From: JAKQHY01 sp034429475
GTDB taxonomy: Bacteria > Chloroflexota > Anaerolineae > B4-G1 > SLSP01
Length of the DNA stretch: 64,000 nt
Assembly: GCA_034429475.1 (NCBI GenBank)
Contig: DAOUGD010000058.1
Location: forward strand, 7,060-71,059
Direction of reading: 5' to 3'
Shown in pieces: positions 26,839 through 36,047 of the stretch (within the stretch, counting starts at the first letter, position 1; each line of letters begins with the position of its first letter). Under the pieces are notes generated by a model. It was not told the origin of the DNA, made no database searches, and worked only from the letters and a program-made list of their open reading frames with translations. Made by a program: the position numbers and the translations under genes.

Positions 26839-27132
26839 CTACGGGGCATACGTCTCTGCCAGGTACGTCACGAGCGTGGTCTGCTCGTCCGTACTCAACT
26901 GAGCGCCTTTTTCGACCATTTCGAGCACGGTCTGCTGCCACTGCTCCTGGGTCTTTTGTTGACTCGTAGTCTTGCTCAAGCTGTGACACTGTCCACAGCG
27001 CGCTTCCAACAACGCTTTTCCGTCGGACGCCTCAGGCTCAGGCGTTTGCTCACCACCGCACGCCCCCAGTAAGATCACACCTATCACGATTAAAACGGTT
27101 GCTATCCAATACCATCGTCTCATTGCTTTCAT
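26839..27132 (-). CDS. Cytochrome c-type lipoprotein
   Basis: The 97-residue protein has a lipoprotein signal (VIGVILLGAC, lipobox LLGAC) and one haem c motif CGQCH at residues ~46-50. The remainder is short and helical, without a clear distal Met in the usual place, so the sixth ligand is unsure. The predicted location is the outer face of the membrane, where it would carry electrons. It starts 12 bp after the stop of the giant cyclase/TPR gene, an operon-like spacing; a redox-signal link is possible but unproven. A GAGAGGAAAG site precedes the ATG. Confidence 0.88.
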   Translation of the reverse strand: MKAMRRWYWIATVLIVIGVILLGACGGEQTPEPEASDGKALLEARCGQCHSLSKTTSQQKTQEQWQQTVLEMVEKGAQLSTDEQTTLVTYLAETYAP

Positions 27133-27144
27133 CTTTCCTCTCTT

Positions 27145-30100
27145 TCAGAATTTAGGCTTAACTGACTTAACCGACTCAACGACGGAATCCTTTAAATTCC
27201 GGGACATCCGTTGAGAGGATTTTTCGTCCTGAGTTTGCTGCCAGACCTGCACGATCTTACCATGCACCGGCGTCTTTTCCAAAAATGCGCGGCGTTGCGC
27301 CTCGTCCGGCAATTGCCCGGCCTGCTCCTGCAAATGGCGATAGGTCTCGGCCAACACCGCATCGGCGCGCGCGTCATGCGCGCGCTGCAACACCTCATAA
27401 CAGGTCAGATAGACCTGAAAAGGGTCGTCCGCGCCATAAAAGGCCGGATTCTCCGACTGCGCAGCGAGAATTTCGTTGACCCACCGCCGCGCCTGCGTCA
27501 AATCATCCTGGAGCAGCGCGACCGCGGCCAGTCCCGCCAGCGATTCCAGCGCCAGGTGATGCTCGCCGAGCTTGCGGCGCAGGGTCATGGCCTCGCCATA
27601 GACTTTCTTGGCCTGCTGCCACTGTCCCAACCCCACAAAGGCGCCCCCCAGCACGGTCAAGACGTATCCCTGCTGAGAGCGGTCGCCAATCTCGTCCGCA
27701 ATGCTTAAGGCCGGCTGCGCGTACTCCAACGCCGCCGCGTCGTCGCCCCACGTATGCGCCAACGCCGCCAACGCTGCCAGCGTCACCCCCTCGCCGACCC
27801 GATCATGGAGTTGGCGGTACAAGGCCAACGCTTGCGAAAAATAGGATTGTGCGCCGGCGGCGTCTCCCAGATGCCGCTGCACGCTGCCCAGATTATTCAA
27901 GGCAGCGCCTTCCTCCCACCCGTTGTGCAGCAGCCGACTCAAGTACAAAGCCTGTTCAAAATAATGCCGGGCGGCGGCATACCGCCCTAACGTCCGCTCA
28001 ATCGTTCCCAAATGATTGAGCGCAGCGACTTCGCCGTGCCGATTGCCAACCAGGCGGCTGATCTGCAAGGTTTGCTCGAAATACCTTGCCGCCTCCCCAT
28101 AATACCCCTGACGCCGGAGGAGTACGCCCAACTCGGTGAGGATTTCCCCCACCCGCCGCTGGTTGCCGAAGCCCTGGTAGATAGAAAGCGCCTGCTCCAG
28201 ATGCGTCCGGGCGGCAGCGTAATCGCCCTGACGGCGGTAGATGTAGTTGAAACGCACGTGGACGTCCGCCTCGGCCAGGGTCAGTTGCGCCGCATGCGCC
28301 GCTCGCGCCGCCCGCTGCAAGTAATCCAACGCCTCCGTGCCGGCGAAGCGCGACGCGGACTTGTCGGCGGCGCGCAGGAGATGCGGCACCGCGCGCCCCG
28401 GTTCGCCGGCGCACTCCCAGTGATAGGCCAGCAGTTCGGCCAGATCGAACAACTGGCGCGGATGCAACTGTTTCAGCACCTCGGCCACTTGCTGGTGGAT
28501 CACGCGCCGCTCGCGTTCCAGCAGACTGTAGTAGGCCGCCTGTTGGGTTAGATAATGCTTGAAAATGTACGTCCGCTCCGCGCCAGGGCCGAACTCGGCC
28601 TTGGCCGGACGTTCCCGAAGCAGCGTCGTCTGTTCCAACAGGCTCAGATGCGCTTCCAAGCTCTCCCCCGCCCCACCCTCCACGCCGGGCTGCGCTGCCA
28701 ACAACGCTTCCAACACCCGATAAGCGAAAATCCGCCCGATGACCGCGGCCAGTTGCAGAACCCGCCGGGTGCGCGACGGCAAGCGATCAATGCGCGCCAT
28801 CAAAACGCCGTGTAACGTGTCGGGAATCATCAGTACGGCCGCATCCTGCACCACGCGCCAGTACCCGCCGCCCTCGTCGTACACCAATGACCCGCCGTCC
28901 ATCAAAGCGCGCAGCAGTTCTTCGATGTAGAACGGATTGCCCTCAGAATAGCCGAGAATGCGCTCCCAGAACTGCGGCGGCAGCCCCTTGACCCGCAGCA
29001 GGTGCGTCACCAGCGTCAGGCTTTCGGCAGACGAGAGCGGCGCCAGGGTTAAGTCCAGCGGGTGATAGGGCGCAGCGGCCTCCCGCAGTTGGGCGCAAAT
29101 CGGCTGTGGCTCCGGGCGCAAAATGCAGATCAAGAGCAACGGCGCCCGCTGTGTGAGTGGGAAGAGACGGGTCAGCAATTCCAACGAGGTGGGATCGGCC
29201 CAATGCAAATCTTCACAGGCGATGATCAGCGGCCCATGCCCGGCGGCGGCGGCCAACACCTGCTCCACGGTATCAAAAATGCCCGCCTGTAAGCTCTCGC
29301 CCTCTTGATAGGTAGACGGGGGGAGGCTCTCTGAAGCCGCACGCCCTTCCCATTGCGACGCTCGACCCACCCGTTCAAAAGGCTGCATCAAAAGGGATTC
29401 TATCACTGGCGCCATCTGGGCCGCATTCTCCGGGCACAGCGCCGCCAACTTCTGCGCCAACCCGTCCTGCATCCCTTCCGGCGACAGGTCTACGGACAAT
29501 TCCAATAATTCGCGCAGCACATCCAACCAGAGCATGTAGGCGCTGGACACGCCGTAGGAAACGCAGCGGCCTTCGATCCAGCGGATTGGCGGCGCGGCGT
29601 CCGACGCAACGGCCAGATTCACGTCCGGCAACCAATCCGTAAACCGGCCGCCCCACTGGCGCAACTCGGCGACCATTCGGGATTTGCCCAGCCCGGCCTC
29701 GCCCACCAGGATGGCTATGCCGCCCGCCCCGGCGCGCAAGCGTTCAACAGTCGTTTGTAGCGCGCACAACTCGGTCTGACGCCCCACCAACGGCGCGACC
29801 AGGCCCGGTATGCCCCGGCTCTTGCCCGGCGCCGGGCGGTGACGCAACGGGCGGTAGACCATAACAGGCTCGTGGATACCCTTGACGGAGAGCGCGCCGA
29901 GGGATTTCCATTCAAACTGCGTGCGCGCCAGGCGATACGTGGTCTCTGTCACCAGCACGCCCCCCGGTTCGGCAGAGGTTTCCATCCGCGCCGCGAGGGC
30001 CACCGCGCGGCCCATCGCCGTGTCTTCGCTGTGCTGCCGCCAGTCCCCCACCCGCGTCACGATGACTTCGCCGGTGTTGATTCCTACCCGCACCCACAGC

Positions 30101-30546
30101 TCCACGCCTTCGCGTTCCGCCAGTTCCGCCGCGTAAGGGCGCACCACCTCCTGCATCGCCAGCGCGGCCAGGATCGCCCGTTCCGGGTCGTCCTCGTGCG
30201 CCGTCGCCACGCCGAAAAACGCCAGCAGGCCGTCGCCGCGATACTGGTTCACTTCGCCGCCGTAACGGTAAATTTCGGCGGAGAGCAGCTTGAGCAGGTG
30301 ATTCATCACCTCGACCCAGGTTTCGATGCTGAGACGCTCGGCCAGGTCAGTGGAGCCTTTGACGTCGGCGAGCAGAATGGTGACGCGCTTGCGTTCGCCA
30401 GTCAGGTCGAGCGCGGACGACATGGTCAGGGCGGCGAGCTTCTCCCGCAACGGCGCGAGGGCGGTGTCCACCACGACATCGCCCAACATCGCGCGCTGCG
30501 CCTCCAACGCGCTGATGGTTTGTTCCAGCCGTTCGCGTTCTTCCAC
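27145..30546 (-). CDS. Adenylate/guanylate cyclase-AAA ATPase-TPR regulator
   Basis: A 1133-residue signalling protein. After a short coiled coil, residues ~52-235 form a class III cyclase domain with metal Asp residues D61 (LLADVKGSTDL) and D105 (YRGDGLLAFFG). An AAA/NTPase part follows with Walker A at 282-290 (GEAGLGKSR) and a Walker B-like LIIACEDLHWAD. From ~730 onward there are many tetratricopeptide repeats with the YEQAL/YFEQAL pattern. It is cytosolic. Such proteins couple peptide or partner sensing to cyclic-nucleotide or regulatory output. The last ~25 residues (DSVVESVKSVKPKF) are encoded by a repeat island and may not be functional. A cytochrome gene follows closely. Confidence 0.92.
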   Translation of the reverse strand: MEERERLEQTISALEAQRAMLGDVVVDTALAPLREKLAALTMSSALDLTGERKRVTILLADVKGSTDLAERLSIETWVEVMNHLLKLLSAEIYRYGGEVNQYRGDGLLAFFGVATAHEDDPERAILAALAMQEVVRPYAAELAEREGVELWVRVGINTGEVIVTRVGDWRQHSEDTAMGRAVALAARMETSAEPGGVLVTETTYRLARTQFEWKSLGALSVKGIHEPVMVYRPLRHRPAPGKSRGIPGLVAPLVGRQTELCALQTTVERLRAGAGGIAILVGEAGLGKSRMVAELRQWGGRFTDWLPDVNLAVASDAAPPIRWIEGRCVSYGVSSAYMLWLDVLRELLELSVDLSPEGMQDGLAQKLAALCPENAAQMAPVIESLLMQPFERVGRASQWEGRAASESLPPSTYQEGESLQAGIFDTVEQVLAAAAGHGPLIIACEDLHWADPTSLELLTRLFPLTQRAPLLLICILRPEPQPICAQLREAAAPYHPLDLTLAPLSSAESLTLVTHLLRVKGLPPQFWERILGYSEGNPFYIEELLRALMDGGSLVYDEGGGYWRVVQDAAVLMIPDTLHGVLMARIDRLPSRTRRVLQLAAVIGRIFAYRVLEALLAAQPGVEGGAGESLEAHLSLLEQTTLLRERPAKAEFGPGAERTYIFKHYLTQQAAYYSLLERERRVIHQQVAEVLKQLHPRQLFDLAELLAYHWECAGEPGRAVPHLLRAADKSASRFAGTEALDYLQRAARAAHAAQLTLAEADVHVRFNYIYRRQGDYAAARTHLEQALSIYQGFGNQRRVGEILTELGVLLRRQGYYGEAARYFEQTLQISRLVGNRHGEVAALNHLGTIERTLGRYAAARHYFEQALYLSRLLHNGWEEGAALNNLGSVQRHLGDAAGAQSYFSQALALYRQLHDRVGEGVTLAALAALAHTWGDDAAALEYAQPALSIADEIGDRSQQGYVLTVLGGAFVGLGQWQQAKKVYGEAMTLRRKLGEHHLALESLAGLAAVALLQDDLTQARRWVNEILAAQSENPAFYGADDPFQVYLTCYEVLQRAHDARADAVLAETYRHLQEQAGQLPDEAQRRAFLEKTPVHGKIVQVWQQTQDEKSSQRMSRNLKDSVVESVKSVKPKF
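27148..27215. repeat. Repeat island overlapping the cyclase 3' end
   Basis: Words such as TAACTGACTTAACCGACTC, with an inverted pair GGAATCC/GGGACATCCGTTGAG, run through the last codons of the cyclase gene. They supply its C-terminal tail. Confidence 0.6.
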
Positions 30547-30556
30547 ACTAATGTCC

Positions 30557-30585
30557 TATTTTTATCAGCAGATTCAGCAGATTAA
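30557..30585. repeat. Single-arm repeat (ATCAGCAGATT)
   Basis: ATCAGCAGATT and CAGCAGATTA occur in tandem just upstream of the cyclase start. The same words form the island at 52413-52496. Confidence 0.6.
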
Positions 30586-30638
30586 AGAGGGGGTGCAGGT
30601 GTTCACCTTTCGCTTTAAAGATACTCCATGCAACAAAA

Positions 30639-30669
30639 AACGCAAAATGGCTGCGCGCCATTTTGCGTT
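30639..30669 (-). terminator. Rho-independent terminator after the radical-SAM pair
   Basis: AACGCAAAATGGC pairs with GCCATTTTGCGTT (13 bp, 5-base loop), then TTTTTTGTTG on the minus strand. It lies 19 bases after the stop codon. Confidence 0.9.
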
Positions 30670-30687
30670 ATGGCCGAACAACGGCTT

Positions 30688-32223
30688 TTACCAGCTCGGC
30701 GGAATCGGCCACCAGACGTCTTCGCGGCCTTTGGCGACGGCGTCCCAGGCGTCGGCCAGGGTTTCGATGGAGCGCGTGGCGGGCGGCAGCAGATCGAAGC
30801 CGCGCCACTCGCCCGTGCGCGCGCCGGGCAGTTGCAGTTGGGTGTTGCGGCAATACTCGTACCAATCCTTGAACGTGCGCCATTGGATATCAACTCCGTA
30901 GCGGCCGGGATGCTGCGTCATGGGCGACAGCGGTTCGACCGTGTGGCACGAGTTCAGAATTTTCAATTTGGAATGGGGGTACATATCGAAAACACTTTGC
31001 GCAAACTTGATGGTCTGTTGGACCGCTTCTTCGTCCTCGCCCGGCAGGTTCAGTGAGAAGTAGACGATGATGGGGACGTTGTAGAGGTTGACTTCGTCCA
31101 GCGCGTTGAAGAATTGGGCGTCGTTATAGCGTTTGCCGTTCAGCCGCCGCACCCGCTCCGAGCCGGAATAGGGATTCAACGCCACACTTGAGTGTTGCAT
31201 GTCAGCAGTGCGGACAAACTCCTTCATAAAGCCCGAAGGCGGAAGTTGGAAGAACTCGTTGTAGAGGCCGATCTTGATCTGTTCCTTGCGCAGCGTGCGG
31301 AAGAGCGTCTTCCAGTAGGACTCCCCCATCGCGGCGAGGTCGTAGGAGAAGCAGACTTGAATCACTTGATGGCGGATCAAGTCTTTGATCTCGTTGACAA
31401 TCGTTTCGACCGGGACGGGGACAATGCCGTTGCGCCCGGCGATGGCCTTGTGCGCGCTCTTCGCGCCGCCGCAGTAGGAACACTCGAAATCGCAGCCGCG
31501 CGCCGTCGTGATCCACCGGCCCCGGTACTTGCTGATGTCCATCCCCTGCCGCGCCTGGTGCGCGAGTTCCATGTCAATGACCAGGTACTCGTGGACGAAG
31601 TATTCATCTTGATGCGCCAACCAGTCCAGCGAGATGAAGTTGAAATCGGCGAAGTCTTCGGGGCGCGCGCAGTAGGTGCGGGGATTCTCCACCACTTGCC
31701 CACGGCGGCGGTAGGTCAGGTTGGGGACGTGGGAGAGGTCGGGCAAGACGCCGCGTTCCGCGCACATCAGCGCTTGAGCCAGCGCCAACAGGGGACGCTC
31801 GGCGTCGCCGCGCACGACGAAATCCACCACGGGGAAGTCCTTGATGATCTCGTCGGCAAAGGCAGAGGAGGTCAAGCCGCCGAGGATGACCCAGGCGTCG
31901 GGGATCACCTGCTTGACGACCTGGGCGACGGTCATCGCGCCGTAGCTGTGTTCGTACCAGTGCAGGTCAATCAGCACCATGCGGGCTTCCCGGCGTTCCT
32001 CCAGCCACTTGCGCAAGTTGAAGCTGCTATCTAACTTCTTCTCCAACGGGAAGTTAATGCCCTGAACGGGGATGCCGTTATCACAGAGCAGATTCATCAA
32101 CGCCGGCACGCCCATCGGAATCAAGCCGTAGGGCCGGCCAAACTTCGCGCGGGCGGGCGTATCGTAAAGATCAACGGCCTGTTTGGCCGGGTGAATGTAC
32201 AAAGCAGCGGGAGCTTGGTCCAC
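30688..32223 (-). CDS. B12-binding radical SAM protein, copy 1
   Basis: The 511-residue protein begins with a cobalamin-binding-type Rossmann domain (residues ~1-160; VLIDLHWYEHSYG and WVILGGLTSS). A radical-SAM core follows with C244-x3-C248-x2-C251 (CDFECSYC), followed by GGAKSAHK. The late part includes VALNPYSGSERVRRLNGK and YFSLNLPGEDEE, typical of B12-rSAM barrels. The C-terminus ends WWPIPPSW, the same as copy 2. The canonical D-x-H-x-x-G cobalamin motif is replaced by DLHWYE, so the cobalamin mode is uncertain. The substrate and reaction are unknown; B12-rSAM enzymes typically methylate or rearrange unactivated carbons. It pairs with a longer paralogue just upstream. Confidence 0.85.
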   Translation of the reverse strand: MDQAPAALYIHPAKQAVDLYDTPARAKFGRPYGLIPMGVPALMNLLCDNGIPVQGINFPLEKKLDSSFNLRKWLEERREARMVLIDLHWYEHSYGAMTVAQVVKQVIPDAWVILGGLTSSAFADEIIKDFPVVDFVVRGDAERPLLALAQALMCAERGVLPDLSHVPNLTYRRRGQVVENPRTYCARPEDFADFNFISLDWLAHQDEYFVHEYLVIDMELAHQARQGMDISKYRGRWITTARGCDFECSYCGGAKSAHKAIAGRNGIVPVPVETIVNEIKDLIRHQVIQVCFSYDLAAMGESYWKTLFRTLRKEQIKIGLYNEFFQLPPSGFMKEFVRTADMQHSSVALNPYSGSERVRRLNGKRYNDAQFFNALDEVNLYNVPIIVYFSLNLPGEDEEAVQQTIKFAQSVFDMYPHSKLKILNSCHTVEPLSPMTQHPGRYGVDIQWRTFKDWYEYCRNTQLQLPGARTGEWRGFDLLPPATRSIETLADAWDAVAKGREDVWWPIPPSW

Positions 32224-32283
32224 AGTGTCCTCCAGAGAGAGCAGGATTTACAGAATGTGAGGATTAAAAAATCCGTTTTTCGA

Positions 32284-33897
32284 TCACCAACTGGGGGGGA
32301 TAGGCCACCAGCACTCTTCGTGGCCCTGCCGCGCCGCATCCCAGGCATCCGCCATGGCTTCCAAAGTGCGCGCCTCCGGGTCACACGGGAGGAAGCCGCG
32401 CTGCGCCTCCGTGCGGGCAGCCGCTCCGCCCAACTGGGTCTCGCGGCAATACGTATACCAGTCAGCGAAACTGCGCATCGTGACGTCAATCGCATATTTC
32501 TCAGGATGAACTGCCATCGGCGACAGGGGATCGAGGGTGTGGCAGGAACTCAAAATGCGCGTGCGTGACGCAGGGTAGAGCCGGCAGATTTCTTCCGCCA
32601 GGGCGATAGACTCTTTCAGCGTCGCATTCGTCTCACCGGGCAGGTTCAGGGAGAAATAAATAAGGGCAAAAACACCGTAGAGGTTAAGAGAGTCCAGGAC
32701 GTTGATCAACTCGCCGTTGGTGAAAATTTTTCCGTTGAGCCGGCGCACCCGTTCGGAACCCGACAGCGGGCTGAAGGCCAGACAGGAGTGCTCCAGATCG
32801 GCAATCTGGGCAAAGCGTTTGACGAACGTGGGGGTCGGAAGCTGAAAACATTCGTTGTAAAGCCCGATCTTGAGCTTTCGCTGGCGCATGAGCGAGAAGA
32901 GGGTACGCCAGTAGTCGTCGCCCAACTCGGCGATGTCGTAAGAGAGCGAAGCCTGCTCCACGCTGAGGCCGGCTAAACGTTCCAGCTCGTCAACCACGAC
33001 TTCAGGGGAACGCAGCACGAGGCCATCCCGTGTGGCGAGGGCCTTGTGCGCGCTTTTGCAGCCGCCGCAGTAGGAGCATTCGTACTTACAACCCCGCGCC
33101 GTGGGAATCCACCGGCCCAGAAACGGGTCGGTCTTCAGTGCGGCGCGGGCTTTGGGCAAATCAGTGACCAGGTATTCGTGGACGAAGTACTCGGCATAGT
33201 GCTCCAGGAAGCTCAGGTCTACGTAGTCGAGATGGTTCAGCTCCTCCGTGCTGGCGCAATAGCCGATGGCGTTCTCCACCACCGCGCCGTCACGCCGGTA
33301 GGTCAGGTTGGGAACGTCGGCGAATTCCGGCAGGCTGGAACCAGAAACGGTAAGGCAGCGCTGCACCAGCGTGAGCAGCGGTTGTTCCGCGTCACCGCGA
33401 ATGACGAAGTCCACCGAGGGGAAGCGTTCCAGGATTTCGCGGGCAAACCCGGAGGCCGTCAAACCGCCCAGGACGACCCACGCATCCGAGTGTACTTCCT
33501 TGCAGACGTTGGCCGCGCTGATAGCGCCGTAGCTGTGCTCGTACCAGTGCAAGTCAATCAGGATCACGCGCGCCCGCGTCTGCGCCCGCAACCATTGGCG
33601 GAGGTCAAAACTCCGGTTAAGTTCGCGCTCCAGCGGGTAGTTGACGCCCTGCACCGTAATGCCCGCCGCACGAAGTACGTTGACCAGCGCGGGCACGCCC
33701 AGCGGGATAAGTCCGTAAGGGCGGCCCATTTGCACGTCTGGCACAGACTGCATCTGCCCGTAGAAGTCAACGTCCTGCTTGGCCGGATGAACGTACAGCA
33801 CGTCGGCCGGCGGCCTGGGCCGACCACAACAGTGTTTGTACTTCTTGCCGCTCCCACAAGGGCACGGATCGTTGCGCCCCACATTTCCGAGGATCAC
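32284..33897 (-). CDS. B12-binding radical SAM protein with SEC-C motif, copy 2
   Basis: The 537-residue paralogue of the next gene has the same domain order. It also carries an N-terminal SEC-C zinc motif (NDPCPCGSGKKYKHCCG, residues ~9-25), as found at the end of SecA and on other proteins. The B12-like domain has VILIDLHWYEHSYGA and WVVLGGLTAS; the core has CKYECSYC. The C-terminus reads CWWPIPPSW. The two genes lie 60 bp apart, share a terminator downstream of copy 1, and are separated from the ABC-transporter operon by a strong terminator. I infer duplication and then divergence, with the SEC-C domain giving copy 2 a partner-binding or targeting function. The substrate is unknown. Confidence 0.85.
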   Translation of the reverse strand: MILGNVGRNDPCPCGSGKKYKHCCGRPRPPADVLYVHPAKQDVDFYGQMQSVPDVQMGRPYGLIPLGVPALVNVLRAAGITVQGVNYPLERELNRSFDLRQWLRAQTRARVILIDLHWYEHSYGAISAANVCKEVHSDAWVVLGGLTASGFAREILERFPSVDFVIRGDAEQPLLTLVQRCLTVSGSSLPEFADVPNLTYRRDGAVVENAIGYCASTEELNHLDYVDLSFLEHYAEYFVHEYLVTDLPKARAALKTDPFLGRWIPTARGCKYECSYCGGCKSAHKALATRDGLVLRSPEVVVDELERLAGLSVEQASLSYDIAELGDDYWRTLFSLMRQRKLKIGLYNECFQLPTPTFVKRFAQIADLEHSCLAFSPLSGSERVRRLNGKIFTNGELINVLDSLNLYGVFALIYFSLNLPGETNATLKESIALAEEICRLYPASRTRILSSCHTLDPLSPMAVHPEKYAIDVTMRSFADWYTYCRETQLGGAAARTEAQRGFLPCDPEARTLEAMADAWDAARQGHEECWWPIPPSW

Positions 33898-33940
33898 CGC
33901 CCGATTCTCCTAGTTTCCACCTAAAAAACCTACAAACAAG

Positions 33941-33971
33941 ACACTGCAAGGCGCGCTGCGCCTTGCAGTGT
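33941..33971 (-). terminator. Strong terminator of the ABC-transporter operon
   Basis: ACACTGCAAGGCGC pairs perfectly with GCGCCTTGCAGTGT (14 bp, 3-base loop). On the minus strand it is followed by TTGTTTGTAGGTTTTTT. This separates the opp-like operon from the radical-SAM pair. Confidence 0.9.
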
Positions 33972-34049
33972 CCGTCATACGCCCGGCACCCGTCCCGGCT
34001 ACCGGCAGATTCCCGCGCGTCAGCCTGTGGCTCCCCGTCGCCAATCTGA

Positions 34050-35066
34050 CTACGCCTCAGTAAAAACGTGGCTCAACTCTTCACGCGACAGAACGGGGTT
34101 GTCCCGATACAGGTAACATGAAACAGCGCGGTCAGGTTCCACCCGGAAAAGTTCCGGCGCCTTAGTATCGCAGAGGTCATCCAGCTTATAGGGGCAGCGC
34201 GGCGCAAACTTGCAACCGGTGATCGCCTTAAAGGCCACCTGACTCTTTTGGATCATTTCCTCGGTGCCGCCCCACGGGAGGTCGGGGTTAGGCCAGGGAA
34301 TGGAGGAGACCAATAACTTCGTGTACGGGTGTTGCGGGTTGCGGATGATCGTGTCCACGTTGCCCACCTCCATCACCGAGCCGCGATACAGGATGATGAT
34401 GTAGTCGCTGATGTGATAGGCCGTCGTCAGATCGTGCGTGATGTAGAAGATGGGAATGCCGTAATCACGATTCAATCCCCGCAGCGTCTTGAGAATCGTC
34501 GAGCGCAATGAGGCATCCACCATCGAGACCGGCTCATCGGTGATCAGCAGCTTCGGTTTCAGGAGCAGCGCGCGCGCCACCGCGATCCGCTGGCGCTGCC
34601 CCCCGCTCAACTGGTGTGGGTAACGGCCCAACGTCTCCTCCGGACGCAAGCCGACGCTGATCAAAGCCTCTTCCATCATTGAGCGCGCCTCTTTTTGGGA
34701 GCTGGCGAGCTTGAAGTTCTTGATGGGAATGCTTAACAGGTTGTCAACTTTGTAAAACGGGTTATAGACGGCAAAGGGGTCCTGGAAGACTGCCTGAATC
34801 TCCCGCCGATACTGGTAGTGCGTCGTCCTGTCCAACTCGCTCAGTGGCTGGCCACGGTACAGAACAGTGCCCAGCGTAGGGCCATAGAAGCCCAACAGCA
34901 GCATCCCCATGGTCGTCTTACCGCTGCCACTCTCCCCCGCGATGGTGATAATCTTGGGGAAATTCTCATTCACGGCGAAGGTCATATCGTCCAACGCCAC
35001 TGTAAAATCTTTTTTGCCACCGAAAATCTTGGTTACATTCTTCAGTTCAAGTAAGGGTGTGCTCAT
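34050..35066 (-). CDS. Opp-type ABC transporter ATPase (OppF-like)
   Basis: The 338-residue ATPase has Walker A GESGSGKTT, signature LSGGQRQRIAVA and Walker B LLITDEPVS. A C-terminal oligopeptide-transporter extension has the CKFAPRCPYKLDDLCD cysteine knuckle typical of OppD/OppF/DppD/DppF. It drives uptake with its partner ATPase at the cytoplasmic face. It lies 15 bp after the partner gene and is the last gene of the operon, followed by a strong terminator. The signature FYGPTLGTVLYRG lets it be assigned to the OppF side, although the solute may be a sugar. Confidence 0.93.
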   Translation of the reverse strand: MSTPLLELKNVTKIFGGKKDFTVALDDMTFAVNENFPKIITIAGESGSGKTTMGMLLLGFYGPTLGTVLYRGQPLSELDRTTHYQYRREIQAVFQDPFAVYNPFYKVDNLLSIPIKNFKLASSQKEARSMMEEALISVGLRPEETLGRYPHQLSGGQRQRIAVARALLLKPKLLITDEPVSMVDASLRSTILKTLRGLNRDYGIPIFYITHDLTTAYHISDYIIILYRGSVMEVGNVDTIIRNPQHPYTKLLVSSIPWPNPDLPWGGTEEMIQKSQVAFKAITGCKFAPRCPYKLDDLCDTKAPELFRVEPDRAVSCYLYRDNPVLSREELSHVFTEA

Positions 35067-35081
35067 AATTTCATCCCCATC

Positions 35082-36047
35082 CTATGCCGTATTATTAAGG
35101 TGGCACGCGACCCAACGTCCCGGCTGCGCCTCGGCAAACTGCGGGATCCGCTTCTCACAGAGGTCCCAGGACTTGGGGCAGCGCGTGTGGAAGACGCATC
35201 CTGCCGGTGGATTCAGCAGTGAGGGGGTAATTCCGGGAATGCCGCTAAACACCCCTTTGTTTTCCAATACCGGCAAACTTTCGATGAGGAGCTGGGTATA
35301 GGGGTGAAGAGGATTGCGGAACATATCCCGCGTTCCTCCAATCTCCATCATCCGGCCGGCGTACATCACAGCCAGCCGGTCTACGCTCTGCGCCATCAGC
35401 CCCATATCGTGGCCGATCAGGATCACAGATAGCCCCAACTTCTGCTGTAGCCGGTTGATCGTCTCCATCACCTGGCGCTGGATCACGACGTCCAGGGCGC
35501 TGGTCGGCTCATCGGCGATAATGAGATCGGGTTCCATCGAGATGGATTGCGCCACCGTCACGCGCTGCTGCATCCCACCGCTCAACTCGTGAGGGTACAT
35601 TTTGGCAACTTTGGGTGCCAGATCCACCATCTCCAACAGTTCAAGCACACGCTTCTCGCGCTCCTCTTTGGACATGATGATATTGTGATCCAGCATCCCA
35701 TCCACCAACTGCTTATCAATGCGCATCACGGGATTCAACGAGTTCATCGCGCCCTGCGGGATCATCGCGAGCCGGCTCAACCTGATCTGGCGCATTTGCT
35801 CCTCGGAAAGGCTGACCAAATCCGTACCGCCCAGGATCATTTGGCCTCCCTCGATCTTACCGGGAGACTTGATCATGCGCATCAGCGCCAGAGCCATCGT
35901 GGACTTACCCGAACCAGATTCTCCTACCAGCCCCATCTTCACGCCGAGATCCAGATCGAAGCTGACATCATCCACTGCCTTAACGGCCCCTGCCTCGACA
36001 TGGTAATAGACTTTCAGATTCTTGATTTGCAGCAACGACGTGCTCAT
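35082..36047 (-). CDS. Opp-type ABC transporter ATPase (OppD-like)
   Basis: The 321-residue ATPase has Walker A GESGSGKST, Q-loop IPQGAMNSLNPV, signature LSGGMQQRVTVAQ and Walker B LIIADEPTSALD. The C-terminal extension carries GCVFHTRCPKSWDLCEK. Such extensions are typical of OppD. The start codon overlaps the stop of the permease gene by four bases (ATGA), so the two are translationally coupled. The import of oligopeptides or oligosaccharides is expected. Confidence 0.94.
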   Translation of the reverse strand: MSTSLLQIKNLKVYYHVEAGAVKAVDDVSFDLDLGVKMGLVGESGSGKSTMALALMRMIKSPGKIEGGQMILGGTDLVSLSEEQMRQIRLSRLAMIPQGAMNSLNPVMRIDKQLVDGMLDHNIIMSKEEREKRVLELLEMVDLAPKVAKMYPHELSGGMQQRVTVAQSISMEPDLIIADEPTSALDVVIQRQVMETINRLQQKLGLSVILIGHDMGLMAQSVDRLAVMYAGRMMEIGGTRDMFRNPLHPYTQLLIESLPVLENKGVFSGIPGITPSLLNPPAGCVFHTRCPKSWDLCEKRIPQFAEAQPGRWVACHLNNTA

